Source of the DNA: Roseivirga sp.
GTDB taxonomy: Bacteria > Bacteroidota > Bacteroidia > Cytophagales > Cyclobacteriaceae
Direction of reading: 5' to 3'
Assembly: GCA_021404565.1 (NCBI GenBank)
Contig: JAAWWF010000032.1
Span: 1 to 64,000, forward strand
Length of the DNA: 64,000 nucleotides
How positions within the stretch are numbered: the stretch's first letter is position 1; every line of letters starts with the position of its first letter. The notes beneath the pieces were generated by a model. That model searched no databases, had not been told where the DNA came from, and worked only from the letters and a program-made list of their open reading frames with translations. The translations under genes were made by a program, and so were the position numbers. Below, piece after piece: positions 25,232 through 34,563 of the stretch.

Positions 25232-25302
25232 AAAATTCCTATGATTTGCATTTTTTAAACTTTATCTACTAGTTCACAAAAGTAAAATTCTTGGCCCTGC
25301 GT
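25232..25302 (-). repeat. Direct repeat copy 2: orphan leader with broken start
   Basis: This copy of the lipoprotein leader lies in the 720-bp intergenic region. The codon aligned to the start is ATA instead of ATG. The following frame (IGILKKTISVVLL) resembles a signal peptide before a TAA. It looks like the remnant of a duplicated lipoprotein gene. Nothing else was recognised between 24740 and 25405 apart from AT-rich sequence that should hold the sigma-factor promoter. Confidence 0.5.
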
Positions 25303-25405
25303 TATATAAGAGATATATTTATTGCCTTATCTAATACAAGATTACAACCGGATTAAAAAAGGCCTTGGCCTGACGAGGTTTCTGATTACTAATATCAATT
25401 TTTGA

Positions 25406-25969
25406 ATGATCTCAAGTCGTTTATTTCAGGAAGCTCTTATCAAAGGAGATACCGGACTTATCAAAGAAATATACAAGGAGTGTTTTCCGCTAGTAAAACG
25501 ATTCATTACCCAGAACAATGGGGCCGAGGAAGATGCTGAGGACATTTTCCAAAAATCATTGCTTCAAATTGCAGTTCGCTATCAAAAAGAGCAGTTCGAA
25601 ATCAGAGGTGATTTTCGAGGCTACTTATTTACGGTTTGTAAAAATTTGTGGCTCAGAGAATTAAATAAATCAAAAAAGAGAGTAACAAACGAGCTCTTTT
25701 TGAACCTATATAGCGAAGAGCAGGATAATGCTCTTGCATTGATGGAACAAAAACGATTCGAACTTTTTAATGAGAAGCTGAATTTAATTTCTGAAAACTG
25801 TAAGAAGATTTTGTCGCTTTACTTTGCCAAAGTGTCTTATGCTGAAATGGTAAGGGCCCTTGATTATAATTCAGAAACAGTGGCCAGACAAAGGGTATTC
25901 AAGTGCAAAAAAAGCCTGACAGACCTGATTAAAGGAGATACGCGATTTTTACGGCTAAAGGAACTATGA
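25406..25969 (+). CDS. ECF-type RNA polymerase sigma factor
   Basis: This 187-residue protein has a sigma region 2 (about 20-90, GAEEDAEDIFQKSLLQIA and RGDFRGYLFTVCKNLWLREL) and a region 4 (about 120-175, SYAEMVRALDYNSETVARQRVFKCKK). It should direct RNA polymerase to a small regulon. It overlaps the next gene by 4 bp and is divergent from the peptide island. The usual reading is a sigma/anti-sigma pair, perhaps controlling the island (inference). Confidence 0.92.
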   Translation: MISSRLFQEALIKGDTGLIKEIYKECFPLVKRFITQNNGAEEDAEDIFQKSLLQIAVRYQKEQFEIRGDFRGYLFTVCKNLWLRELNKSKKRVTNELFLNLYSEEQDNALALMEQKRFELFNEKLNLISENCKKILSLYFAKVSYAEMVRALDYNSETVARQRVFKCKKSLTDLIKGDTRFLRLKEL

Positions 25970-26766
25970 ATCTGGAAGAGGACTATTTGATAGAGCGCTT
26001 TTTAAAAGGCGAGCTTTCACCTGAAGAGGAGGAAGCCTTTCGCGCTCGTATGGCATCTGATTCCGTATTTCTAGAGAAAGTGACCCTTGAGCGCCAGCTG
26101 TTTGATACTTTTAATGAAGAGGACTGGAGCTTTGCCGAGAATGATGAAGCTGCTGAGGTAAAGGAATATGCAGACCTTTTTGGCCATGATTCAAGTAAGG
26201 CTGTAAGCGAGGCGATTGCAAGTTCCCAAAGCATGTATAAGGCCGGCCAGGAGAAAAGACACATTCGACCATGGTATGTTTATGCAAGTGCTGCGTTACT
26301 CTTGATTTTGTTGTCATTTTACTTTCTCTTTCCCCGAGACACCACCCCTGCTCTGCTGTACACTTCCTATTTAGAGCAGACAGAGCTGCCTTCGCTGATA
26401 AGGCGGGGAGATACGGTCACAGATACTGAGCTGGCGAAAGGTCAGGCCTACTTCGAGAACCAGCAGTTTGAAGAAGCAGCCAGGGTATTCTCCGGCCTTC
26501 TGCAAAAAGACGATGACAATGGCGCTTTTTATATATACCTGGCCATTTCCCATGCCGAGCTCTCAGCGTCTGATCAGGCCCTGAATGTCCTGAATCAGCT
26601 TATTCAAAGCGATTTGCTCGATAGTGAAAAGGGCTATTGGTATAAGAGTCTGGTCTATCTTAAGTCCGATCAGGTAGAAGAATCGCAGCGTCTGCTGGAA
26701 AGAATAATAGAGCATCGCTATTACAATTACGGGCTGGCCCAGATGCTGGCCAAAGAGCTGGAATAA
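25966..26766 (+). CDS. Anti-sigma-like single-TM protein with periplasmic TPR region
   Basis: This 266-residue protein starts with the motif ERFLKGELSPEEEEAFRARM seen in Bacteroidota anti-sigma-like proteins. One TM helix lies at about 105-124 (YASAALLLILLSFYFLF). The C-terminal part (about 145-265) is TPR-like (AKGQAYFENQQFEEAARVFS). The N-terminus should be cytoplasmic and bind the sigma factor encoded immediately upstream with an ATGA overlap. The TPR half would face the periplasm, like the TPRs of the CHAT protein. Confidence 0.75.
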   Translation: MNLEEDYLIERFLKGELSPEEEEAFRARMASDSVFLEKVTLERQLFDTFNEEDWSFAENDEAAEVKEYADLFGHDSSKAVSEAIASSQSMYKAGQEKRHIRPWYVYASAALLLILLSFYFLFPRDTTPALLYTSYLEQTELPSLIRRGDTVTDTELAKGQAYFENQQFEEAARVFSGLLQKDDDNGAFYIYLAISHAELSASDQALNVLNQLIQSDLLDSEKGYWYKSLVYLKSDQVEESQRLLERIIEHRYYNYGLAQMLAKELE

Positions 26767-26801
26767 CTCTTTGAGTCAGTTTTGCGAAAGCTATTTACGT
26801 A

Positions 26802-28130
26802 TCAACTTCCGGTCCTGGAGTTCATTTTTCGCACAGCTCTCTCAATTCCGTGTGGAGTGAGAGGGAACATGGGCATGATCTGCTGCATTACCTGAATGGT
26901 ATAGGTGCCTGCCCAATAGCGCAGGGGTTCAGGGTTCAGCCAGACGCTTTTTTTAAACTTCTTGACAATGGCCTGAAGGCTTTCAATGCTGCCGGCATTT
27001 AGTTCGTAAGGGGCCATGGCCGAATCTCCTATGAAGAATACACGGTAGATTTTATCGTAGTTGAGCAGTTTTTCCACTGGCATTCGCTGAGTTCTGCGCT
27101 CGTCTTTATACACGTAGTCGTATATGGTATTGTGGAAATAAAAAGTCTCCAGATCATGGGCGAAGCGAGTCTTCATTTTTCTGAAAAGGTTTTGAACCGT
27201 GCGTATATAAGGAGCCATGGAATAACCCCCGTTGTCTATCAACACAATTACCTTCAACTCTTCATTCTTGTCACTGCTTAGCTCAGGAATAAACAGACCG
27301 CCTCTTTTTAATCCGGTTTTGATGGTTTTTGGTACATCCAGCTTTTCAATGGCGCTTTCTTCGATCACTCCCTTGATTGAGGCCAGGGCCGCATCTATAT
27401 TGTTATCATTGAGCAGTGCATCACGGTCTATCGGGAAGAAATTCCTATCACCCATTACCTTACGGGCCATTTTGCCACCACCGGTTCCTCCTACCCGAAT
27501 ACCATTTTTGGCAGCCCCTCCATGGCCGTAAGGTGATATTCCTCCGGTGCCTACCCAATGGCTTCCACCTCCATGCCGGGCTTTCTGCTGTTTCTGAATT
27601 TTCTCCAATCTGTCCAGCAGCTCCTGAAGTGACAGATCAGAATAGTCTGCCATCCGATCGAGCTCTCGTTCTACAGGGTCTTTATTCGGGTCCTCTTCAT
27701 CTTCGTCTGGCTGATCGGCATCGTTCTTATCAAAAAGCTCTTTGCCTGAAACCACCTCCTTTATATCGTAAGAGGTAAGGTGCACCTCATCGAGAAACCG
27801 ACTCACCAGATCCTCCATATTGAGGTCAGTGTCTTTATCTGCTTCGTCCAGTACGGTGTCCTTCCATTGCTTAAAGGTTTCCGATCTCTGGATGGCATCT
27901 TCCAGGGTTTCCCCGGTCTTCACATCTATATTGAGGAAATAGGCATAATAGGCTTTCGTAAAAGGACCCATATCAGCAGGTTCTTTTACCACAATGCCCT
28001 TCAGTACATTGTACATATCACCGAGCGTGGTGATCATCCCACGGGTCATGGCCTTTCTCAACAGCAGCACTGTTCTGATGTCGGCCGCCAGGCCATAAGC
28101 ACGGAACGATTCTGGCAGTGAGCTTAGCAT
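26802..28130 (-). CDS. CoxE-like VWA domain protein with atypical MIDAS
   Basis: This 442-residue protein has a helical N-terminal half (including the acidic stretch DKNDADQPDEDEEDPNKD), a Gly-rich central stretch (about 195-225), and a C-terminal VWA-like domain (about 285-435). The MIDAS sequence reads DNGGYSMAPY instead of DxSxS, so metal binding may be altered. It follows the MoxR ATPase gene by 1 bp. MoxR/VWA pairs act as chaperones that mature enzymes or remodel membrane complexes; the client here is unknown. Confidence 0.82.
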   Translation of the reverse strand: MLSSLPESFRAYGLAADIRTVLLLRKAMTRGMITTLGDMYNVLKGIVVKEPADMGPFTKAYYAYFLNIDVKTGETLEDAIQRSETFKQWKDTVLDEADKDTDLNMEDLVSRFLDEVHLTSYDIKEVVSGKELFDKNDADQPDEDEEDPNKDPVERELDRMADYSDLSLQELLDRLEKIQKQQKARHGGGSHWVGTGGISPYGHGGAAKNGIRVGGTGGGKMARKVMGDRNFFPIDRDALLNDNNIDAALASIKGVIEESAIEKLDVPKTIKTGLKRGGLFIPELSSDKNEELKVIVLIDNGGYSMAPYIRTVQNLFRKMKTRFAHDLETFYFHNTIYDYVYKDERRTQRMPVEKLLNYDKIYRVFFIGDSAMAPYELNAGSIESLQAIVKKFKKSVWLNPEPLRYWAGTYTIQVMQQIMPMFPLTPHGIERAVRKMNSRTGS

Positions 28131-28131
28131 A

Positions 28132-29034
28132 TCAATTCATTGAAAACTGCATTGGATCTGATCCCAGCATGCGATGCACTCGCTCCATGTCGGCCTGGGT
28201 TTTTATCAGAGCACCAATTCCTTCAAGACCCTGAATTTTTCTGATAGCTTCTTCTGTTGATGCCTCACGTACATACTTGAGCCAATTCAGGATCTCCCTG
28301 GTGGTAGGGGCCCTTTCCAGCCCAAGCCTGCGTAAATGATAAAATACATCCAGCGCCACTTTTACCACTTTCTCTTCTACTTCAGGGTAATGTTTCTCTA
28401 TAATCTGTTGCATTACCTCCTTATCGGGAAAGTGAATGTAATGGTAAATACAGCGTCCTTTAAAGGCTGTGGGCAGCTCTTGTTCTCTGTTGGAGGTAAT
28501 CACAATGGTCGGCATTTCCTGTTCCGAAACAGAGACCTCTTCTCCCGATTCAGGCATAATAAATTTCCTGTGACTGAGGGCGTAGAGCAAATCATTGGGA
28601 AATTCCCTCGGGGCCTTGTCTATTTCATCAATCAACAACACAGAATTAGGGCTGCCATAAGCTTTCGCAGCAGGGCCTTTCGCTACATAGTCTGCGAGCA
28701 GCTCGGGATTGCGGCCTCCGGTAGATAGTTTGGAGTCCAAACCTTTTTCTTCCCGTTGGGCATTGAGTATTTCAATCTGAGAATCTCTCAAGTATTTTAC
28801 ATGGTCAAAACGAGCTACAAACTGTTCTACATTACTTTTAGACCCTACAGGGTAAACATGAAGATCTAACCCCTTACTTTCTGCATAGTGCAGAGGAAGC
28901 TCTGTTTTTCCTGTACCCGGTTCCCCTTCGATAAGCAATGGCATGCCCAGGGTACGGGCCATATGGAAAGCCTGGGCCAGTTGTGGGTCGCATAGGTACT
29001 TTTCTGATCCCGTCCAGTATGAAGTTTCAGCCAT
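28132..29034 (-). CDS. MoxR-family AAA+ ATPase
   Basis: This 300-residue protein has Walker A (GEPGTGKTEL), Walker B (VLLIDEIDKAP), sensor 1 (IVITSNREQELP) and an arginine-finger region (FKGRCIYHYI). It is a cytoplasmic hexameric ATPase that works with the VWA protein encoded 1 bp downstream. Its upstream region is shared with the divergent histidine kinase gene. Confidence 0.92.
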   Translation of the reverse strand: MAETSYWTGSEKYLCDPQLAQAFHMARTLGMPLLIEGEPGTGKTELPLHYAESKGLDLHVYPVGSKSNVEQFVARFDHVKYLRDSQIEILNAQREEKGLDSKLSTGGRNPELLADYVAKGPAAKAYGSPNSVLLIDEIDKAPREFPNDLLYALSHRKFIMPESGEEVSVSEQEMPTIVITSNREQELPTAFKGRCIYHYIHFPDKEVMQQIIEKHYPEVEEKVVKVALDVFYHLRRLGLERAPTTREILNWLKYVREASTEEAIRKIQGLEGIGALIKTQADMERVHRMLGSDPMQFSMN

Positions 29035-29188
29035 AATTCGATCTAATCTATTTACAATAACGTGAATTTGTTATGAATGCATAACATTTTTGTGGAGACA
29101 ATTTGTTTCATTTTTTTACGATTCCAGTCTGTTTGAGCCTTTAACGGATTAGTCTTAAGATGCAAAGCTCTTCGAACCTGTTTTCCTG

Positions 29189-29217
29189 CGAATTCCAGAT
29201 AATAACGATCGAATTCT
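29189..29217 (+). promoter_or_regulatory. Twin direct repeats, candidate LytTR binding site upstream of the kinase gene
   Basis: CGAATTCC (29189-29196) and CGAATTCT (29210-29217) are spaced 21 bp start to start. This fits the two-repeat geometry of LytTR-domain sites. The pair ends 52 bp before the kinase start. The 14-bp block TTTCCTGCGAATTC recurs in front of the secreted protein gene at 33043. Confidence 0.6.
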
Positions 29218-29269
29218 CATTGATTGTCCCCAATTTGTGATAGAAGCGGATTCCTGCGTAATTGCTGAT

Positions 29270-32197
29270 ATGCGTGTGTATTTGCTGTTCTTATTAGCCA
29301 TGGCATTGCTATGGTCTGTGGGTAAAGCACAGGAATTTCAGGTTACCTACAGCCATATTGGTGTGAAGGATGGCTTGGTAGGGGCCACAGTCTATTGTGC
29401 CTTTCAGGATAAGGACGGTTACATCTGGTTTGGTACCGAAACCGGAGTCAGCCGTTATGACGGAAAGGAATTTGAAAATTTCTCTACCTCCGATGGTCTG
29501 GCAGATAATGAGATATTCAAAATAGTGCAGGACAGGCTGGGCCGTATCTGGTTTTCAGCTTTTAACGGACAACTTTCTTACTTCTTTGATGGTCGGTTTT
29601 TCAATGCGGGGAACACGCCTTTCCTGGCGCAGATAGACGTTGATTCTCATTTTACCGATTTGCTTTTAGACAGTTCAGGCACACTATGGATTTCTAGCGT
29701 GGTGGATGGTGTTATTTCAGTAAAGACCTCGGGCGAGGTACACTATTACAGAAACAACCTAGCTAAGCGCGGGAGTACTGTCCTCTTAAGACAGAAAGGA
29801 GATTCCGTACGAGGTATTCATATTTCCCATGGAGATATTGCTTTGTATGAAGATATGGAGGAACCAGCACTCCTGCCTGAGTCTGAGGAGTCGAAACAGC
29901 TTCTGGTAGACCTGCTGAATGAGTTTCTGATACTAAAAGAGTCTCAGCTTGTTAAGGGCTCCGGGCTTTTTGAGAGGTTTGCCAGGATGCAGTCAGATGA
30001 TGAGATCAGCTTAGACTCCGAGATAACCAAGACCCATGGCTACAGAAATGAACTTTGGCTTTGTACCTACACAGGCGCTTACCTTATCGACCGCAATAAC
30101 AAGAATCAGGTTACCAGTTACTTTAAGGACCAAATCGTCACTCATGTCCTCAAGGACCGGGAAGGGAGCTATTGGTTTACAACTATGGGCAATGGTGTAT
30201 TCTATGTGTCCTCTTTAAGATCACGCTCTTTGCGTAACGAACAATCCCCTGCGTTATCTGGTGTGACAGCCCTTATGGAGACCAAAGACGGTGATGTCTT
30301 ATTTGGGGGCAATTACGGCACCTTCGGCAGGATAATTGGCGATCAGATCTCTCTCAATAAAATGAAGTCGCATGTCAACCGGGCTATGATCAAGTCAATT
30401 GAAGATGGGTATAAACCAGGCCAGTATCTTCTGAGTTCAGACAATGCTTTGATGGAAGTGGTAAACGACAAGATCAACCGTACAACACCTTTATTGGCCA
30501 AGTCCATTCTGAAGTGGAAGGGCGACCTCTATGCCATTGGTACCAACAATCGCTTGCTGATTGTCAACAATCACCAGCTTGATGCTATTCTGAATATGTC
30601 AGAAGAGGTTTTTGACGAATCAGACCTGGAGAAAACACCTGGCGAATACACTGAGTTTTTGTCTGAGGGCCACCATTGGATCACTGATATTGAAGCCTAT
30701 AAAGAAGGGCTTTTATTGGGGACCTTAAGTGGAGTTTTGTTTCTTAATCCCGACTACAAGATCAGTCGGTTTGCTGGAGATGTACTGTCAGGCAAACGGA
30801 TCAATGACATTGTGGTGCTTGAGGAAGGAGAGAAGTTGGCAGTCGCAACACATGGTCATGGTGTTTTGATTGGTAAGGATGCTGAGTGGAGAACAATTTC
30901 CCAACAAGAAGGTCTCAGGTCGGCTATCGGCAGGAGAATCTGGCACAGTGGTTCTGACACTTTGTGGATAGCCTCCAACATGGGGATAGATCGCGTAGTA
31001 TTGGCTGATGCGATACAGGTGAAGAGTATCACACAATCTGATGGCTTAGTGAGCGAGGATGTTTATGATGTATTGGTTTCGGGCAACCAATTGGTAGCAG
31101 CTACCAGTGCAGGTCTTTCCCTGGTAGACTTACCAAGATGGGAGCAGGCAAAGGTATCTCCCCTGATCAAACTAAAAAGGCTATCTGTTGATGGAGTGGG
31201 TCAGGCCGGTGATACTTTAGTTATTGGTTTTGCTCATCGGGAAATCAGCATCAGCTATGACGGTATTCATTTTGCCAGTATGGACCGGCTCAACTATCGA
31301 TATCGCATGCTGGGATTAGATGACAGCTGGCAGCGTACCGGCAACGATGAAATTACCTTCGGGCGATTGCTTCCGGGCAGGTATACCTTTGAAGTACAGG
31401 CTATAAATCACGATGGTACCTTGAGTGATATTATTGCCAGGCAAACACTTGTGGTAGAGCGACCCTTTTGGTGGCAATTATGGTTTCTCATTCTGGCTCC
31501 TTTAATACTTCTGACCGCTATTGTCTGGCTGACGATTTACCTGGTCAGAAGGTCTAAAATGAAAACACAGAGAGAATTGGAAACGCGCCTCCGCATTTCA
31601 GAAACGGAAAGGAGGTTGCTGAAAGCTCAGGTCAAACCGCACTTCACTTACAATATTCTCAACTCTATTCAGAATATGATTCTGAAAGAAGAGACGGAGA
31701 AAGCCTATGAATTTATGGGCGAGTTTGCCGCACTGATGCGGAAAGACCTCGATGCATATGATCAGAACTCAATCAGCCTGGAAGAAGAGATAGAGTTACT
31801 GGAAAGTTATCTCAGGCTGGAGAAATTACGCTTTCAGGATAACGAGTGGACTTATGAGATTGTGTTGGATGATGATATCAGAGCCCATGAAGTACAAGTA
31901 CCTCCTATGTTTTTGCAGCCTTTTGTGGAGAATACGATTAAGCATGGTTTTGCTCAGGTAGACTACCCGGGTAAGATTCTTATCAGAGGTTATGCGCTTC
32001 AGGGTCAACTGAATTTTGAAGTGCTTGACAATGGCATGGGACTGGCCACCAATTCGAAGAGCAGCTATGCCTCCAAAGGAATCGCCATAGTGAGAAAGCG
32101 ATTAAAGCTTATCAACGATCTTAATCAGGTAATTGTGAATGATCGTGAAGACGGACAAGGGGTGAGGGTTTCCATACAAATGACATTGCAAACTTGA
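29270..32197 (+). CDS. Two-component sensor kinase: propeller, Y_Y_Y and LytS-type kinase
   Basis: This protein of about 975 residues has a signal peptide (VYLLFLLAMALLWSVGKAQ), a periplasmic beta-propeller built of two-component-regulator propeller repeats (DGYIWFGTETGVSRYDG; LGRIWFSAFNGQ), and a Y_Y_Y domain (LGLDDSWQRTG). One TM helix lies near 745. The cytoplasmic LytS-type kinase has its phosphoacceptor His in QVKPHFTYNILN and an ATPase domain (LDNGMGLA). ATG at 29270 is chosen because it begins the signal peptide. Its stop overlaps the TTG start of the response regulator. The ligand is unknown. Confidence 0.9.
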   Translation: MRVYLLFLLAMALLWSVGKAQEFQVTYSHIGVKDGLVGATVYCAFQDKDGYIWFGTETGVSRYDGKEFENFSTSDGLADNEIFKIVQDRLGRIWFSAFNGQLSYFFDGRFFNAGNTPFLAQIDVDSHFTDLLLDSSGTLWISSVVDGVISVKTSGEVHYYRNNLAKRGSTVLLRQKGDSVRGIHISHGDIALYEDMEEPALLPESEESKQLLVDLLNEFLILKESQLVKGSGLFERFARMQSDDEISLDSEITKTHGYRNELWLCTYTGAYLIDRNNKNQVTSYFKDQIVTHVLKDREGSYWFTTMGNGVFYVSSLRSRSLRNEQSPALSGVTALMETKDGDVLFGGNYGTFGRIIGDQISLNKMKSHVNRAMIKSIEDGYKPGQYLLSSDNALMEVVNDKINRTTPLLAKSILKWKGDLYAIGTNNRLLIVNNHQLDAILNMSEEVFDESDLEKTPGEYTEFLSEGHHWITDIEAYKEGLLLGTLSGVLFLNPDYKISRFAGDVLSGKRINDIVVLEEGEKLAVATHGHGVLIGKDAEWRTISQQEGLRSAIGRRIWHSGSDTLWIASNMGIDRVVLADAIQVKSITQSDGLVSEDVYDVLVSGNQLVAATSAGLSLVDLPRWEQAKVSPLIKLKRLSVDGVGQAGDTLVIGFAHREISISYDGIHFASMDRLNYRYRMLGLDDSWQRTGNDEITFGRLLPGRYTFEVQAINHDGTLSDIIARQTLVVERPFWWQLWFLILAPLILLTAIVWLTIYLVRRSKMKTQRELETRLRISETERRLLKAQVKPHFTYNILNSIQNMILKEETEKAYEFMGEFAALMRKDLDAYDQNSISLEEEIELLESYLRLEKLRFQDNEWTYEIVLDDDIRAHEVQVPPMFLQPFVENTIKHGFAQVDYPGKILIRGYALQGQLNFEVLDNGMGLATNSKSSYASKGIAIVRKRLKLINDLNQVIVNDREDGQGVRVSIQMTLQT

Positions 32198-32922
32198 GAG
32201 TTACAGCCTATATACTTGATGACGAAAGGCAGGCAAGGGAGAATCTCTCAGGTGCCCTGAAAAGGTTTTGCCCCGAGGTACGCCTGTTAGGTGAGTCCGG
32301 TACTATTGACAAAGCTCTCGCGGATATCATTCACCTGGAACCCGACCTGCTCTTTTTAGATGTGGAGCTAAAGGATCGACTCGTTTTTGAGTTAGTAGAG
32401 CAACTGGAAGCCAGGCCGCAAATTGTCTTTGTCACCGGTCATGATCGTTATGCGCTCAATGCTATTAAGGTAGAGGCCCTGGATTACCTCATCAAGCCAA
32501 TTGTACCAAAAGACCTGATGGGAGCTGTGAGTAAGGCCAGGCAGGCGGTTGAAAATCAGGCACTGTTGGGTAAGCTGAAGTCGTTGGTACAGAACGATGG
32601 AGAACAAAGGCTTTCGATTCCGGGGAAAGATAAATACAGGATTACCAACATAAATGACCTGATCTATTGCGAATCGGATAATAACTATACCAGGTTCCAT
32701 CTGAATGATGGAGAAGTAGTATTGGTAAGTAAAACGCTTAAATCATTTGAGAGCCAGCTCCCGAATGCGCACTTTTTCAGAATTCACCAGTCATTCTTAG
32801 TCAACCTCAGCTTTGTTATATCATTTGACAGAAAGGAAAGTGAGTTGCTGCTCGCCAATGGTAGTCTGTTACCGGTAGCCCAGCGCAGAAAGGCGGAGTT
32901 GATTAAAAAACTCAATTTCTGA
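32194..32922 (+). CDS. LytTR-family response regulator (TTG start)
   Basis: This 242-residue protein has a receiver domain (1-120, acidic DD at 9-10, phosphoacceptor D56 in LLFLDVELK) and a C-terminal LytTR DNA-binding domain (about 138-240, YCESDNNYTRF and FRIHQSFLVN). The start must be the TTG at 32194, overlapping the kinase stop, because the receiver fold begins at residue 2 (RVTAYILDDE). It probably binds the twin CGAATTC repeats upstream of the kinase and of the gene at 33043. Confidence 0.92.
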   Translation: MRVTAYILDDERQARENLSGALKRFCPEVRLLGESGTIDKALADIIHLEPDLLFLDVELKDRLVFELVEQLEARPQIVFVTGHDRYALNAIKVEALDYLIKPIVPKDLMGAVSKARQAVENQALLGKLKSLVQNDGEQRLSIPGKDKYRITNINDLIYCESDNNYTRFHLNDGEVVLVSKTLKSFESQLPNAHFFRIHQSFLVNLSFVISFDRKESELLLANGSLLPVAQRRKAELIKKLNF

Positions 32923-32927
32923 GAGTA

Positions 32928-32955
32928 CGAATTCTCACCATTTCCTGCGAATTCT
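32928..32955 (+). promoter_or_regulatory. Twin direct repeats, candidate LytTR site upstream of the dockerin-like gene
   Basis: CGAATTCT occurs at 32928-32935 and 32948-32955 with a 20-bp period, leaving 12 bp between copies. The second copy shares TTTCCTGCGAATTC with the kinase promoter region. It begins 5 bp after the response-regulator stop, 88 bp before the next start codon. Confidence 0.6.
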
Positions 32956-33042
32956 TTACCAGATGATTGATTACTAAAATCTCCTTTTTCTGAGTTCCTG
33001 AACGGGCCTTTTTATTGAATTTCAGTAAACCCGTTGGCCCTC

Positions 33043-34563
33043 ATGAGAAGGATATTTTCGCTTTTGATCATCAGTTTCGGACTGATTTCCATCACCGCTT
33101 TCACGTATCATATTGATACAACACCGGACGAATCCACCTATACCCCATTGCTCACTGTAGATTTTGAATCAGACAAGGAAGGGACCGATTACAGGACGAA
33201 TACCTTTGATGACAATGCCAGTGATCTTTGGACCAGGTCTGTGAGCAGCAATAACGGACCTAATAATAATACAGAGCACACGTATTCGGGTTTTGTAGGA
33301 AGCAGCTGGTGGGTGGGTGAAGACCTGGATGCACCTGAAAACCCGTTGCCAGACCCCAACAAAGGCGGCTTTATGATACTCAAGACCCTTGATATTTCAT
33401 CTTTTCAGAACGGAGAAGTTGAATTCAGTGCCTACCTGGCAGGAAATACAGGTACCATAAAACGCTACCGGGCCAACGATTTTTTGCAATTCAAATATGC
33501 CTTTGATACCGACATTGCCACAGGGGCCAATTCAACCGGGGCGGTACCTGACCGGGCTGATCTGACCACTGGTAACTATACCATTTTTGGTGCTTTCTAT
33601 GGAACAGGAAACACAGTTGGTACCTCTTCGGCATTAATTAATGACAGAGATTTGGATGGAGATGCCGATCATAAGGGCAGTACTTTTTCTCCTCCTACAC
33701 ATACCTTTATTACAGCTACAGATACCGAGACCGCTGATAGCCTCAAGAACCAGTTCGCTCAGTGGAAATTCACCTTTGATATACCTGCTTCGGCTCAAAG
33801 GGTTTCCATCCTGATAGAGGCCAGGACCACAGGTGGTTCGGAAGAAATAGGGATTGACCAGATAGAAATTTCTGCCAAAGAAGGAGTGGCATTACCATCA
33901 ACTGCCACTGTAGCAGCCACTGCTCTGCTGGAGGGTGCGTATAACGGTGCTACCTTGAATACCACACTCAATGGCAGTATCCCCACGTCTCAACCTTATT
34001 CTACCAACGGCCATTCAGGAGGAGAAACAGCTGGCTCTGTCCCTGCGGGTGCTGTAGACTGGGTATTGGTAGAACTGCGTGAAGCTGCTTCGGCTGCCAC
34101 AGCACTTGCCAGTACCAAAGTTGGTTCGGTCGCAGGCTTTTTGATGAGCGATGGCAGTATCAAGGCTACGGACGGTACCAGTGATCTGACCGTCTCGCTA
34201 TCAGGAAATACCGGTTCAGACTTCTTTGTAGTGGTCTATCATCGCAACCACCTGCCCGTTATGTCAGCCTCAAGTCAATCTGCCACTGGTACGATCACCA
34301 TTGATTTCACCAGCGCAGCCGCTGCGGCATATCAGGGGGCTAGTGCGGTATCGGCTCTTTCAGGGGGTAAATTCGGTATGATAGCCGGAGATGCGGATGG
34401 CGATGGTGATGTAGACCAGACTGACCTCACGACCTGGCGCAGCCAGAATGGGAACGCTTTTGGTTATAACACTACCAACAGTGATTTTAATCTGGATGGT
34501 GTGATCAATGCTATAGACCGCAATGAATTCCAGCAGAAGAATACATCTATAATCACGCCCTAA
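33043..34563 (+). CDS. Secreted protein with C-terminal dockerin type I-like domain
   Basis: This 506-residue protein has a signal peptide (IFSLLIISFGLISITAF), a beta-rich region (about 40-280), a Ser/Thr/Ala-rich domain (about 290-435), and a C-terminal dockerin-like pair of calcium loops (GDADGDGDVDQTDLTTW and DFNLDGVINAIDRNEF). Dockerins bind cohesins or calcium. There is no T9SS tail. It sits directly behind the LytS/LytTR genes with a matching twin site, so it is the likely main target of that system. ATG at 33043 is preferred over TTG at 33034. Confidence 0.78.
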   Translation: MRRIFSLLIISFGLISITAFTYHIDTTPDESTYTPLLTVDFESDKEGTDYRTNTFDDNASDLWTRSVSSNNGPNNNTEHTYSGFVGSSWWVGEDLDAPENPLPDPNKGGFMILKTLDISSFQNGEVEFSAYLAGNTGTIKRYRANDFLQFKYAFDTDIATGANSTGAVPDRADLTTGNYTIFGAFYGTGNTVGTSSALINDRDLDGDADHKGSTFSPPTHTFITATDTETADSLKNQFAQWKFTFDIPASAQRVSILIEARTTGGSEEIGIDQIEISAKEGVALPSTATVAATALLEGAYNGATLNTTLNGSIPTSQPYSTNGHSGGETAGSVPAGAVDWVLVELREAASAATALASTKVGSVAGFLMSDGSIKATDGTSDLTVSLSGNTGSDFFVVVYHRNHLPVMSASSQSATGTITIDFTSAAAAAYQGASAVSALSGGKFGMIAGDADGDGDVDQTDLTTWRSQNGNAFGYNTTNSDFNLDGVINAIDRNEFQQKNTSIITP

